Notes: generated by a model not told the origin, from the letters alone. A DNA stretch of 64,000 bases from Candidatus Pantoea deserta (GCF_003813865.1 NZ_RMVG01000002.1:310001-374000), one strand, 5' to 3'; shown: positions 1-8,085, counted from the first letter of the stretch. Made by a program: numbers and translations.

Positions 1-21
1 CACACCACAAGAGGAATGACC

Positions 22-588
22 ATGGCTACAGGACCCCTGAACGCAGACGAAATCGAGTGGATGGAAGATGTGTTAATGGCGCACGACAGCGAAGATGGCC
101 TGATCGACATCAGCGAGCTGGATGGACTCTTCACTGCCGCGCTCTCCAGTCCCTCGCCGCTGGCGCTGGATGCGATGAAGCCGGTTATCTGGGGCGAGAC
201 CGCGCCGCAGTGGGACGATCCGGCGGATGAGCAGCGTTTCAATACGCTGGCGGCCCAGATGATGAATGACATCGCCGAGCGCCTTAGTCGCTATCCTGAG
301 CAGTTTGAGCCGCTGTTTGGCTACCGTGAAATGGACGGACGGGAACTGCTGGTGGTGGAAGAGTGGTGCTTTGGCTATATGACGGGCGTGGCGCTGGCTG
401 ACTGGCCTGAACTGCCTGCGGAGCTACAGCCGTCGCTTCAGGCCATTGCGCTGCATGGCGATGTTAACGAAGTGGAGAAGCTCGACGGTATGGATGAGAT
501 CACCTATCTGCAAAGTACCGACGCGATTCAACCGGCGGCGCTGCGTCTCTATAACCACTGGCACGGCAAAACCGCCGCGATTCACTAA
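22..588 (+). CDS. UPF0149 family protein, YecA-like, without SEC-C tail
   Basis: The protein resembles E. coli YecA over its whole length: it begins with GPLNADEIEW, has an ELDGL motif near residue 35, the EQFEPLFG segment near 95, and EEWCFGYM followed by GVALADWPELP near 115-135. The molecular role of the family is not established. It has 188 residues, whereas E. coli YecA has about 221 because it ends in a zinc-binding SEC-C motif that is missing here. I prefer the ATG at 22 over the one at 16, because GAGG at 11-14 lies seven bases before 22 and only one before 16. Family assignment is firm; function is unknown. Confidence 0.85.
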   Translation: MATGPLNADEIEWMEDVLMAHDSEDGLIDISELDGLFTAALSSPSPLALDAMKPVIWGETAPQWDDPADEQRFNTLAAQMMNDIAERLSRYPEQFEPLFGYREMDGRELLVVEEWCFGYMTGVALADWPELPAELQPSLQAIALHGDVNEVEKLDGMDEITYLQSTDAIQPAALRLYNHWHGKTAAIH

Positions 589-678
589 AGGTTTCTGGCG
601 GCAGAAGCGTCAGGCAACGTCCCCTGCGGCAGAAACTCACGGGGTTGCCCGACGCGGCGCGCTGGCCCATCTGCGGGA

Positions 679-706
679 GCGCCGCTGTGAGGCGGCGCGT
701 TGTTTT
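679..706 (+). terminator. candidate intrinsic terminator after the YecA-like gene
   Basis: Arms GCGCCGC (679-685) and GCGGCGC (692-698) can form a 7-bp stem, followed by GTTGTTTT. The uracil tract is interrupted, so termination may be only partial. Confidence 0.45.
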
Positions 707-767
707 CGCGCGGGGCAGGCGGGCAATCCGGCCTGCTTGCCCGCGCGGTCAGGCTGTCAGCCGCGCG

Positions 768-1892
768 TTACTGACCGAGCGCGGCCTCGTCAGACTGCTT
801 TTTCCCTTCCTCGATAAACTCTTCGTCAATCTCTTCTGCGTTGTCGCGGTTATCCTTGCCCGACAGCAGGTTCCAGCAGGCGATAAACAGCGCGGCAATC
901 AGCGGACCAATGACAAAGCCGTTGATACCGTAAATCTCCATGCCGCCAAGCGTCGCAATCAGGATCAGGTAATCGGGCATTTTGGTGTCTTTGCCCACCA
1001 GCAGCGGACGCAGAATATTATCCACCAGCCCGACGATCACCACGAAGAAGCCGACGATAAACAGGCCTTTCCACAGCGCGCCGGTCGCAAAAAAGAAGAT
1101 GGCAGCCGGCACCCAGATAATCGCCGAGCCGACCGCCGGGATCAGAGACAGGAAGGCCATTAGCGCGCCCCACAGCAGGCTACCGTCAATATCCACAAAC
1201 CAGAATGCCAGCCCGCCGAGGATCCCCTGCACCAGCGCGACCACCACCGTGCCTTTCACCGTTGCGCGTGAAACCGCAGCGAACTTCATAAACAGGTGAT
1301 GTTTCACATAGGTAGAAAGCGGCAGCGCCTCCAGAATCAGGTGCACCAGATAAGAACCGTCCTTTAACAGGAAAAACAGCAGGTAGAGCATGACGCCGAA
1401 GCCGACGGTAAAGGTAAAGGTGCCTTTGCCGATCAGGAAGACGCTGCCCGCCATATACTGTCCGCCTTTCAGGGCGAAGCTGGAGAGCTTCTGCTGGATT
1501 TGCGACGCATTGTTGAGCTGGTGCTCGGAAAGATAGTTGCGCAGCCAGTCGGGCAGATGCTGTAGCAGATCGGCGAATACCGTGGGGAACTGCGCCGAAT
1601 TGCTTTGCAGCTTGAGATACACCGTATTGATCTCCACCACCAGCGAAGAGGCGATAATCGCCAGCGGCGTAAAGACAATCAGACAGATGATAAGCAGGGT
1701 GATCAGCGACGCCAGTCCGTTGCGATCGCCCATTTTATGCCGTAGCCAGGTTTTAAGCGGCGCAAAAATCACCGCCAGAATGGCAGCCCACAGAATAGGG
1801 GAGAAATAGGGGGCCAGCACATCGAAAAACGCCACGGTGACTATCGCCAGAATCACGATAAAGAAACCGATATTTAATCCTTTAACACGCAT
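768..1892 (-). CDS. AI-2E family transporter (PerM/YdiK type)
   Basis: A 374-residue integral inner-membrane protein. Strongly hydrophobic stretches lie at about residues 5-45, 58-85, 150-180, 210-265, 270-300 and 305-340, the pattern of the AI-2E/PerM family. A long polar segment between about 90 and 145 and an acidic C-terminal tail (EEIDEEFIEEGKK) are soluble. Family members have been linked to autoinducer-2 export or ion exchange, but the substrate cannot be read from sequence. It is not a close match to E. coli YdiK as I recall it. The start has GAGG eight bases upstream. It is a single-gene unit convergent with the YecA-like gene. Confidence 0.85.
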   Translation of the reverse strand: MRVKGLNIGFFIVILAIVTVAFFDVLAPYFSPILWAAILAVIFAPLKTWLRHKMGDRNGLASLITLLIICLIVFTPLAIIASSLVVEINTVYLKLQSNSAQFPTVFADLLQHLPDWLRNYLSEHQLNNASQIQQKLSSFALKGGQYMAGSVFLIGKGTFTFTVGFGVMLYLLFFLLKDGSYLVHLILEALPLSTYVKHHLFMKFAAVSRATVKGTVVVALVQGILGGLAFWFVDIDGSLLWGALMAFLSLIPAVGSAIIWVPAAIFFFATGALWKGLFIVGFFVVIVGLVDNILRPLLVGKDTKMPDYLILIATLGGMEIYGINGFVIGPLIAALFIACWNLLSGKDNRDNAEEIDEEFIEEGKKQSDEAALGQ

Positions 1893-2250
1893 GCGTAAAC
1901 CTCAGGGTTAAGTGTTGCGGATGAACTATAGAACGCGCGGCGCGGTTTGTAATGCCTGTTTATGGTTTCGTTTAAAAATTTAAACGCCCGTCTCCGGGAG
2001 ACGTCATGACGCAGCGATAAGCGATTTCCGCCCTAAATATGCACGATTGACGCATGGCTGTTGAAGCCTGTCGTCAAGGTGTGTAAAAATCCTGCGCAAT
2101 CGTTTTCACCCGGCGTGGTCAGGCGATTTTTTTGTTGCCGCCGCCGCTTTCGGCCTGCCGCTCAGCGGCGGGGCAGGGCGGCCTGGCAATGTGGCTGCCG
2201 ACGTAAACTCACCGTCGCCAGCATTGACGTCATGAAGACAGGACAGGCAG
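1893..2250. other. intergenic region between divergent AI-2E transporter and sdaC
   Basis: These 358 bases must hold two divergent promoters. I see a short perfect hairpin at 1989-2003 (CGTCTC, loop CGG, GAGACG) and a 10-base direct repeat GACGTCATGA at 2000-2009 and 2226-2235, the second just before the sdaC ribosome-binding site. No convincing open reading frame starts here; the one that does runs out of frame through sdaC. Confidence 0.4.
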
Positions 2251-3549
2251 ATGAAAACCACAGAAACCGGCACGCTTACGGCGGCAGCCGCAGAGGCGTC
2301 AGCAGAACGCGGCTGGCGCAAAACCGACACAATCTGGATGCTGGGGCTTTACGGCACCGCCATCGGCGCAGGGGTGTTATTCCTGCCCATCAACGCGGGC
2401 GTGGGCGGACTGCTGCCGCTGATTATCATGGCGCTGCTCGCTTTTCCGCTCACCTACTACTCCCATCGCGCCCTGACCCGTTTTGTGCTCTCCGGCAAAA
2501 AGGCGGGCGAAGATATTACCGACGTGGTGGAAGAGCACTTCGGCGCTGGCGCGGGCAAAGTGATTACGCTGCTCTACTTTTTCGCTATCTTCCCGATTTT
2601 ACTGATGTACAGCGTCGCCATTACCAACACCGTTGACACCTTTATTACACATCAGCTGGGGCTGGTGTCGCCGCCGCGCGTGCTGCTGTCGCTGATTCTG
2701 ATTATCGGCCTGATGATGGTGGTGCGCTTTGGCGAGCAGATGATTGTCAGGGCGATGAGCGTGCTGGTGTTTCCCTTTGTCGCGGTGCTGATGCTGCTCG
2801 CGGTCTACCTGATCCCGCACTGGCACGGCGCGGCGCTAGAGACGCTGTCGCTGTCTCATGCCAGCGGCGGGAAGGGACTCTGGATGACGCTGTGGCTGGC
2901 TATCCCGGTGATGGTGTTCTCCTTTAACCATTCGCCCATTATCTCCTCTTTCGCCGTGGCGAAGCGCGCGGAGTATGGCGAAGAGGCCGAACGCAAATGC
3001 GCGCGCATCCTGGCCTGTTCGCATCTGCTGATGGTGGCGACAGTGATGTTTTTCGTCTTCAGCTGCGTGCTCAGCCTGTCACCGGCGGATCTGGCTGCGG
3101 CAAAAGCGCAGAACATCTCTATTCTCTCCTATCTTGCCAACCACTTTGACGTGCCGGTGATCGCCTGGCTCGGCCCGCTGATTGCCATCGTGGCGATCAC
3201 CAAATCCTTCCTCGGCCACTATCTTGGCGCGCGCGAAGGCTTCAACGGTCTGGTCAACAAGATGCTGCACAGCCGGGGTAAAACCATTGCGCCCGCGAAG
3301 CTGAACCGCATTACTGCGCTGTTTATGCTGCTCAGTACCTGGCTGGTCGCCAGCTGGAACCCAGGCATTCTCGATATGATCGAAACGCTGGGCGGTCCGG
3401 TGATTGCCGTTATCCTGTTTTTGATGCCGATGTACGCCATTCACAAAGTGCCCGCGATGCGTAAGTACAGCGGACATATCAGCAACCTGTTTGTGGTGCT
3501 GATCGGGCTGGTGGCTATCTCTGCCATTTTCTACTCTCTGTTCCGCTAA
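2251..3549 (+). CDS. sdaC: serine permease SdaC (HAAAP family)
   Basis: A 432-residue inner-membrane amino acid/proton symporter of the hydroxy/aromatic amino acid permease family with about eleven hydrophobic segments. The N-terminal motif TDTIWMLGLYGTAIGAGVLF and the segments SFNHSPIISSF, KSFLGHYLGAREGFNG and AMRKYSGHISN are nearly identical to E. coli SdaC, which imports L-serine. TdcC-type threonine/serine permeases are the nearest alternative but match less well. No serine deaminase gene (sdaB) follows, unlike in E. coli, so here the permease stands alone. The start has AGGACAGGC upstream. A GC hairpin follows the gene without a clear T tract. Confidence 0.93.
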   Translation: MKTTETGTLTAAAAEASAERGWRKTDTIWMLGLYGTAIGAGVLFLPINAGVGGLLPLIIMALLAFPLTYYSHRALTRFVLSGKKAGEDITDVVEEHFGAGAGKVITLLYFFAIFPILLMYSVAITNTVDTFITHQLGLVSPPRVLLSLILIIGLMMVVRFGEQMIVRAMSVLVFPFVAVLMLLAVYLIPHWHGAALETLSLSHASGGKGLWMTLWLAIPVMVFSFNHSPIISSFAVAKRAEYGEEAERKCARILACSHLLMVATVMFFVFSCVLSLSPADLAAAKAQNISILSYLANHFDVPVIAWLGPLIAIVAITKSFLGHYLGAREGFNGLVNKMLHSRGKTIAPAKLNRITALFMLLSTWLVASWNPGILDMIETLGGPVIAVILFLMPMYAIHKVPAMRKYSGHISNLFVVLIGLVAISAIFYSLFR

Positions 3550-3623
3550 CCTCTGAGCGCCCGCCCTGCGCGGGCCATGTCGTTTCTGGGTAGCTTTCAG
3601 CTGCGGCAACATGCTAGCCTTGT

Positions 3624-3638
3624 TGAGAATAATTATTA
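3624..3638 (+). promoter_or_regulatory. Fur-box-like operator
   Basis: TGAGAAT-A-ATTATTA matches the 7-1-7 Fur consensus TGATAAT-N-ATTATCA at 12 of 14 positions. It lies 20 bases before the start of an iron-siderophore binding protein, where binding of Fe-Fur would block initiation. The operator role is inferred from the motif and the neighbour. Confidence 0.6.
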
Positions 3639-3657
3639 GTTACTGAGGTAGTGATTG

Positions 3658-4752
3658 ATGAACAAGGGACTTCTGCTGGCTGGACTGCTGACGTCAGCGG
3701 CCTGCGGCGCAACCGCTTATCCGTTGCAGGTCACCGATCTGGATGGCAATGTCATCAGGCTCGACCATGAGCCGCAGCATGTTATTTTACAGGACGGGCG
3801 CGATGTGCTGGCGCTGGCGCTGCTGGACCGTGACGATCCTTTTAAGCGGGTGGTCGCCTGGAATAATTTGCCGAAAAAGCAGGATACTCAGACCTGGGAT
3901 CTGCTGAAGCAGCGCTGGCCGCAGTCGACAAAGATTGTCGATATGGGCTTTAACGATCAGGGACAGGTCAATCTTGAGAGCGTGCTGGCGCAAAAGCCGG
4001 ACCTGATGATCGCCCAGCTGCGCGCCAAATCCGCGCTACAGCAGTCAGGCGTGCTGGAAACGCTGAAGGGGCTGAATATTCCGGTGCTGTTTATCGACTA
4101 TGAACTGCATCCGAAAGAGAACACCGCGCGCAGCGTCGCGCTGCTGGGTCAGGTGCTGAACCGCGAAAAAGAGGCGACGGACTATGCCGGTTTTTATCAG
4201 CAGCGCCTCCAGCAGCTCGATCGCGCTATCGCTCAGGTTAAGCACAAGCCCACCGTGTTTATCGAGCCGATTGCGGGCAACAGCGATAACTGCTGCTTCA
4301 CCCACGGGCACAACGGCTGGGGCGGGCTGGTTGAAGCCGTCGGCGGAAAAAACATTGGCTCCGCGCTGTTGCCCGGCAATGCCGGTTTTGTCTCGCTGGA
4401 GAAGATTATCGCCATGAAGCCGGACGTCTATATTATGACCGGCTCAAAGCGCCCTAATCCGGGCGTGCTGCCGTTTGGCTATAACACCAGCCCCGATCAG
4501 GTATCAGCGACCTTTAGCGGTTTGCTGAACCGCACCGGACTAAAGCAGATTGCGCCGGTAGCCAATGGCCGCGTCTATGGGGTGTATCATCACTTCTATA
4601 ATCATCCCTACAACATCATTGGCATGGAGATTCTGGCGAAAGATCTCTATCCGCAGGCGTTTGCCGGGCTGGACCCCAGCGCCGATTTCCACTATCTCGT
4701 GACGCATTTTACCCGTCTGCCGGATGCGCCCGCGACCTTCAGCTATCCCTGA
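3658..4752 (+). CDS. periplasmic iron/siderophore ABC transporter substrate-binding protein
   Basis: A 364-residue exported protein with a signal peptide (MNKGLLLAGLLTSAACGATA) and the two-lobed type III binding-protein architecture. The N-terminal lobe has VTDLDGNVIRL followed by QHVILQDGRDVLALALL, and the linker region KHKPTVFIEPIAGNSDNCC leads into the GHNGWGGLVEAVGGKNIG segment typical of ferric-siderophore, haem or cobalamin binders. No lipobox is evident. No permease or ATPase gene is adjacent, so it must partner with a transporter encoded elsewhere. A Fur-box-like site precedes it. ATG at 3658 is preferred to the overlapping TTG at 3655, given GAGG at 3645-3648. The exact ligand is unknown. 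Confidence 0.85.
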   Translation: MNKGLLLAGLLTSAACGATAYPLQVTDLDGNVIRLDHEPQHVILQDGRDVLALALLDRDDPFKRVVAWNNLPKKQDTQTWDLLKQRWPQSTKIVDMGFNDQGQVNLESVLAQKPDLMIAQLRAKSALQQSGVLETLKGLNIPVLFIDYELHPKENTARSVALLGQVLNREKEATDYAGFYQQRLQQLDRAIAQVKHKPTVFIEPIAGNSDNCCFTHGHNGWGGLVEAVGGKNIGSALLPGNAGFVSLEKIIAMKPDVYIMTGSKRPNPGVLPFGYNTSPDQVSATFSGLLNRTGLKQIAPVANGRVYGVYHHFYNHPYNIIGMEILAKDLYPQAFAGLDPSADFHYLVTHFTRLPDAPATFSYP

Positions 4753-5070
4753 GCTGCGTTGCCGCGCGTTGACAAAACGCGCGGTTAATTTACCTTCCCC
4801 AGGCGACATCTTTCGCTACTCTTATACAGATTGTTTTTGCTTCTGATACCATCGATTTTCTTGCGTCTTCAACGCCACCAGACGAAAAAGTTTGCCAAAA
4901 GCCAAAAACGTGGTGAAATTCGCGCGCTTATTTCGCACCGGGCGAAATAAACAGGGCAACAGGGAGTGCGCTATCAGACGATCAATTTGGGCAGCGTTTA
5001 TCGCCGCAGGGAAGCTTTTAATAACCTCAGGTGATTAATCGCTGCCGTTTGGGCTTTGCCCGAGGTGTTT
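4753..5070. other. intergenic region before the EAL gene
   Basis: Apart from the hairpin at 4762-4791 nothing coding is seen in these 318 bases. The part from about 4820 on is AT-richer than the flanking genes and presumably holds the promoter of the EAL-domain gene; I could not pick out clear -35 and -10 elements. Confidence 0.3.
4762..4791 (+). terminator. terminator-like hairpin after the iron-binding protein gene
   Basis: A 9-bp perfect stem, CCGCGCGTT with AACGCGCGG around loop GACAA, is followed by TTAATTT. The stem is strong and the T tract interrupted. Confidence 0.5.
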
Positions 5071-5772
5071 ATGACCCCACACTCTTTGGCCTCCACGCTG
5101 AATAAAAAATTTATCCTTGAACCCGTAATGTCACAGGCTGGCGCGTATCTGGGGTTTGAGCTGTTAACGCGCTATACCTCAATAGCGGGCAAATCGCGCA
5201 ATCCCTTTATGGTGATTGAAAATATGCCGCGGCACGAGAAGCGCGATTTACTGTTTGAACAGCTGGCCGAGCTCTCTTCGGTGGTTTCGCTGCTTGAGCA
5301 GCGGCAGCTGTTCGTCAGCATCAATATTGACCGCGAAATGGTGCAGATGCTGGAGGAAGATACGCAGCTGTGCTGGCTGTTCAGCAATTCAAGCGTGGTG
5401 CGGCTGGAAGTGTCAGAGAATATCGATTTTTTGCGCGATCGCGCCGCGCGCCAGACGCTGCAACAGCTCCGATCGCGCGGCCTTCATTTTATCCTTGACG
5501 ATCTTGGCACCGGTTTCGCCAACCTTGAAGCTCTCTATACAGGTCTGTTCGATGCGGTAAAGATGGATAAGCATTTTTTCTGGGAGCAGAAAGACAAATC
5601 CATATTCCCGGTGTTAATGAAGAATATTCAGCGTTATTGCCCAAAGATTATTGTGGTCGGGGTAGAAAATAAAGAGGATTTAGCTGCGCTGACCGCTATA
5701 CCGCTTTATGGACTTCAGGGATACTATTTCTCCGCGCTGGAAATAGATGAACTGGCGGAGCATCTTAACTAA
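5071..5772 (+). CDS. EAL-domain protein, YdiV-like size
   Basis: The 233-residue protein is a single EAL domain with no sensor, GGDEF or membrane part. Motifs in order: ELLTR for the E-x-L-x-R signature (about residue 31), SINI with the conserved Asn (about 88), LEVSEN for ExxxE (about 113), LDDLGTGFANL keeping both Asp residues (about 145), KMDK (about 168), VGVEN where the first Glu of the usual EGVE is Val (about 199), and LQGYYFSAL. Most ligands of c-di-GMP phosphodiesterases are kept but one expected acidic residue is lost, so it may bind without hydrolysing, as YdiV does with FlhDC. ATG at 5071 has GAGG five bases upstream. Confidence 0.8.
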   Translation: MTPHSLASTLNKKFILEPVMSQAGAYLGFELLTRYTSIAGKSRNPFMVIENMPRHEKRDLLFEQLAELSSVVSLLEQRQLFVSINIDREMVQMLEEDTQLCWLFSNSSVVRLEVSENIDFLRDRAARQTLQQLRSRGLHFILDDLGTGFANLEALYTGLFDAVKMDKHFFWEQKDKSIFPVLMKNIQRYCPKIIVVGVENKEDLAALTAIPLYGLQGYYFSALEIDELAEHLN

Positions 5773-5884
5773 CGCTACCTTCTTTGTGTTATTCGCAGGG
5801 CGGCTGTTCACTATAGCGACGTCCTGTATTTTCCTCACGCCCTCAGCCATCCGTCGGCCGGACGCCAGCGCTTTGCGCCGCTTA

Positions 5885-5912
5885 TTTAATTTATCGCTTT
5901 CGGTAAATTAAA
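5885..5912. repeat. 12-bp AT-rich hairpin
   Basis: TTTAATTTATCG and CGGTAAATTAAA are complementary over 12 pairs (one G-T wobble) around the loop CTTT. It is not followed by a T tract on either strand, so it is not an obvious terminator; a protein-binding site or RNA structure downstream of the EAL gene is possible. Confidence 0.5.
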
Positions 5913-6255
5913 CTCACGGCGAGCGTAAAGAAAACGAAAGGGGAAGGGGAGCGCTGCCGCTACGGTTAGTACGCTGATCTACAAAAGATTATGACCGAAG
6001 CAGAGTCGTTTTTTGCTCTGTTTTAGCCACGCGATATTTAGCAGACAAACTATTAAGCTCATTAATTAGCGCCGTTTTCTGGTCAGACCCCCGACCTGTT
6101 TATGACTTTTTTACCCTCGCGTCGGGATTATTTCTGGCCGAACCTGATTTTTAATGAAAAATAAGTCAGGGCGTCGTTTTTAAAAAAGAGAAATATCTTA
6201 ATTTTATAAATTAATCATCCCCTGATACAAATAACAGTGTTAGTATATTTGTTCA

Positions 6256-6370
6256 ACACTAGTGATGTGGTGTTGTTTACTCTTGTTTTTTCCTTGATTT
6301 GGCAAGGATTAGCCGGTATTCGGTATCCTGGAATAGTCATTCCCCCGGTCGTTATTCGATCGGGTTTTTT
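6256..6370 (+). ncRNA. candidate structured small RNA
   Basis: Three hairpins follow one another. The first has outer stem AGGAT/ATCCT (6305-6309, 6325-6329) with inner CCG/CGG. The second is GGAAT/ATTCC (6330-6334, 6339-6343). The third is CCCGGTCG/CGATCGGG (6344-6351, 6357-6364), followed directly by six T, an intrinsic terminator. A possible promoter is CTGATA (6222-6227) and TATATT (6244-6249) with a 16-base spacer, giving a transcript of roughly 115 bases; the 5' end is a guess. The U-rich segment at 6272-6299 could be single stranded. I do not recognise it as any named enterobacterial small RNA. Confidence 0.45.
6344..6370 (+). terminator. intrinsic terminator of the candidate small RNA
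   Basis: An 8-bp stem with one G-T wobble and a TTATT loop is followed by six T residues. No gene on the plus strand ends within 570 bases upstream, so it terminates either a small RNA or a very long trailer of the EAL gene. Confidence 0.7.
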
Positions 6371-6637
6371 CATTTTCCCAAATGACCCTGCCTGTAACGA
6401 AAATATCGTTATAAATGCAACTAAATAGCGCTATTTTCTTGCTTTACGTCTTATCCCCTGATGATGCGTCAGGTCCAGCCGTCTCCACAATTCCTGCTTA
6501 ATGTTAAGGGATCGCTAAGCTGAGTAATAGTGTGTAAGTTACCGATATTTAAGACTTTTAGAGATGCATAACAGGAATGATATCGCCGATAGTAGAGTCC
6601 AGCGGCGCAACTCTCGCTGTTGCTACTGGAGGTTATG

Positions 6638-7099
6638 ATGAAAAAAACAACATTACGCGTTATTGCTACTTTTATTGCATGCAGCTCACTCGTTTCTACG
6701 CTCTCCTGGGCAGAGGGTCCGGGCGACCATCATGGTCAGCAGTGGCAAAAACAGGGCGGCGATCGCCATGAGGATCGCGGACGGGGTCCGGAAGGTCATG
6801 GTCCGCAGGGGCATGGACCGGATCGTGCCCCTGGCCATGACCGCTTTGCGGGAGGACCGCGCGGCGAACATCGGGGCGAGCGCGACCATTTCGCCTGGAA
6901 CGGACACGATTTCCGTCGTGGCCATCCCATGCCTCCCGAATATCGCGGTCCGCACTATCGGGTTGACGACTGGCGCGCACGTCGCCTGCCGGAACCGCCG
7001 CGCGGCGAGTACTGGTCTTATATCGACGGCAACTATGTGTTGATTGCCGCAGCCACCGGCGTTATTACCTCGCTAATCCTCGGGAATGCCTTCAACTAA
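6638..7099 (+). CDS. RcnB family periplasmic protein
   Basis: A 153-residue exported protein: signal peptide MKKTTLRVIATFIACSSLVSTLSWA, then a low-complexity region (about residues 26-100) rich in His, Gly, Asp, Arg and Pro, and a conserved C-terminal RcnB domain with YRVDDWRARRLPEPPRGEYW and a hydrophobic end, GNYVLIAAATGVITSLIL. E. coli RcnB is a periplasmic protein needed for nickel/cobalt homeostasis; the His-rich stretch fits metal binding. No rcnA exporter or rcnR repressor gene lies nearby. The second of two consecutive ATGs (6638) is chosen because TGGAGG ends five bases before it. A terminator follows. Confidence 0.8.
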   Translation: MKKTTLRVIATFIACSSLVSTLSWAEGPGDHHGQQWQKQGGDRHEDRGRGPEGHGPQGHGPDRAPGHDRFAGGPRGEHRGERDHFAWNGHDFRRGHPMPPEYRGPHYRVDDWRARRLPEPPRGEYWSYIDGNYVLIAAATGVITSLILGNAFN

Positions 7100-7103
7100 T
7101 TAT

Positions 7104-7139
7104 GCAACAGAAGCGGCTCAGGCCGCTTCTGTGCTTTTT
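7104..7139 (+). terminator. intrinsic terminator of the rcnB-like gene
   Basis: An 11-bp perfect stem (ACAGAAGCGGC, loop TCAG, GCCGCTTCTGT) is followed by GC and five T. Confidence 0.85.
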
Positions 7140-7260
7140 ACCGCTTTCGGCAACGCTAAAACCGGCTGCATCAGCGCGCGGCTGTTCCTCTTTTCTTCAT
7201 ACGCTTCCAGGCTATGCTTTGCTTCCACACTGTTCCCTTTCGCCTGATAAAGGAGTCGAG

Positions 7261-8085
7261 ATGACAGCGGTAAAAATGGTGGCGGTTGATATGGACGGCA
7301 CCTTCCTTGATGACCAGAAACAGTACGACCGTCCGCGCTTTATGCGCTGTTATAACGAGATGAAAGCGCGCGGCATTAAGTTTGTTGTTGCCAGCGGCAA
7401 TCAGTACTACCAGCTGAAATCCTTTTTTCCCGACATTGCCAGCGAGATCGCGTTTGTCGCCGAGAACGGCGCCTGGATTCTGGATGGCGATGAGGAGTTA
7501 TTCTGCGGTGCCTTCTCCCGCGACGATATTCAGGCGGTGCTGGATACGCTGCAAAACGGGGACTATCCTGGGCTGCGCTATATCCTGTGCGGGCGAGAAA
7601 GCGCCTACTATTTTGACGGCGTCGAAGAGCAGTGGCTGGCGAAAATGCGCCACTATTGCCATCGCCTGAAGGCGATTCATTCTCTGGAAGAGACAGGCGA
7701 TGACCGGCTGTTTAAATTCGCGCTCAATCTGTCTGACGACTATGTCACCACGCTGATGGCGGATATTCAGCGGCTGCACAAGGGCGCGGCTGATGCCACC
7801 TCAAGCGGCCACGGTTCGGTCGATCTGATTGTGCCGGGCCACCATAAGGCTAATGGGCTGGCTATCCTGGCGCAGCGCTGGGGAATCGATCATCAGCAGG
7901 TCCTGGCGTTTGGCGACGGCGGTAACGATCTGGAAATGCTGAAACAGTCCGGGTTCAGTTTCGCCATGGCGAACGCGCCGCAGCGGGTAAAAGAGGCGGC
8001 GCGCTTTGCCGCGCCGGCTAACAATGACGCCGGGGTGTTGCAGGTTATCGAGAAGATGCTGGCGGGCGAACCGCCTTTCGCCTGA
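7261..8085 (+). CDS. HAD-IIB (Cof-type) sugar phosphatase, YbiV-like
   Basis: A 274-residue cytoplasmic haloacid-dehalogenase phosphatase. Motif I is DMDGTFLDD (nucleophile Asp near residue 10), motif II ASGNQYYQ, the motif III lysine lies in HKANGL near 196, and motif IV is FGDGGNDLEML near 218. The segment between about 85 and 190 forms the type IIB cap. Overall similarity is to E. coli YbiV/SupH, active on sugar and erythrose phosphates and FMN. The reading frame is open upstream to 7102, but that part contains the preceding terminator. ATG at 7261 has AAGGAG at the right distance and matches the family start. Confidence 0.88.
   Translation: MTAVKMVAVDMDGTFLDDQKQYDRPRFMRCYNEMKARGIKFVVASGNQYYQLKSFFPDIASEIAFVAENGAWILDGDEELFCGAFSRDDIQAVLDTLQNGDYPGLRYILCGRESAYYFDGVEEQWLAKMRHYCHRLKAIHSLEETGDDRLFKFALNLSDDYVTTLMADIQRLHKGAADATSSGHGSVDLIVPGHHKANGLAILAQRWGIDHQQVLAFGDGGNDLEMLKQSGFSFAMANAPQRVKEAARFAAPANNDAGVLQVIEKMLAGEPPFA

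Larger units (their letters stand above)
5773..6637. other. 865-base intergenic region with RNA structures
   Basis: This is the longest gene-free stretch of the window and is clearly AT-richer than its surroundings. It contains a 12-bp hairpin at 5885-5912, an AT-rich segment from about 6040 to 6250, and a candidate small RNA ending at a strong intrinsic terminator (separate entries). The only open frame, 6237-6428, runs through the RNA hairpins, has no ribosome-binding site and is not recognisable. Confidence 0.5.

Noticed and set aside
2061..2636. 191-codon open frame overlapping the start of sdaC
   Set aside because: It is out of frame with sdaC, Arg-rich and without similarity; a by-product of high GC content.
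6237..6428. 63-codon open frame in the large intergenic region
   Set aside because: It has no ribosome-binding site, no recognisable family and runs through the three RNA hairpins and the terminator.
7102..7260. 53-codon N-terminal extension of the YbiV-like phosphatase
   Set aside because: The extension contains the terminator of the previous gene, has no family support, and a strong ribosome-binding site precedes ATG 7261.
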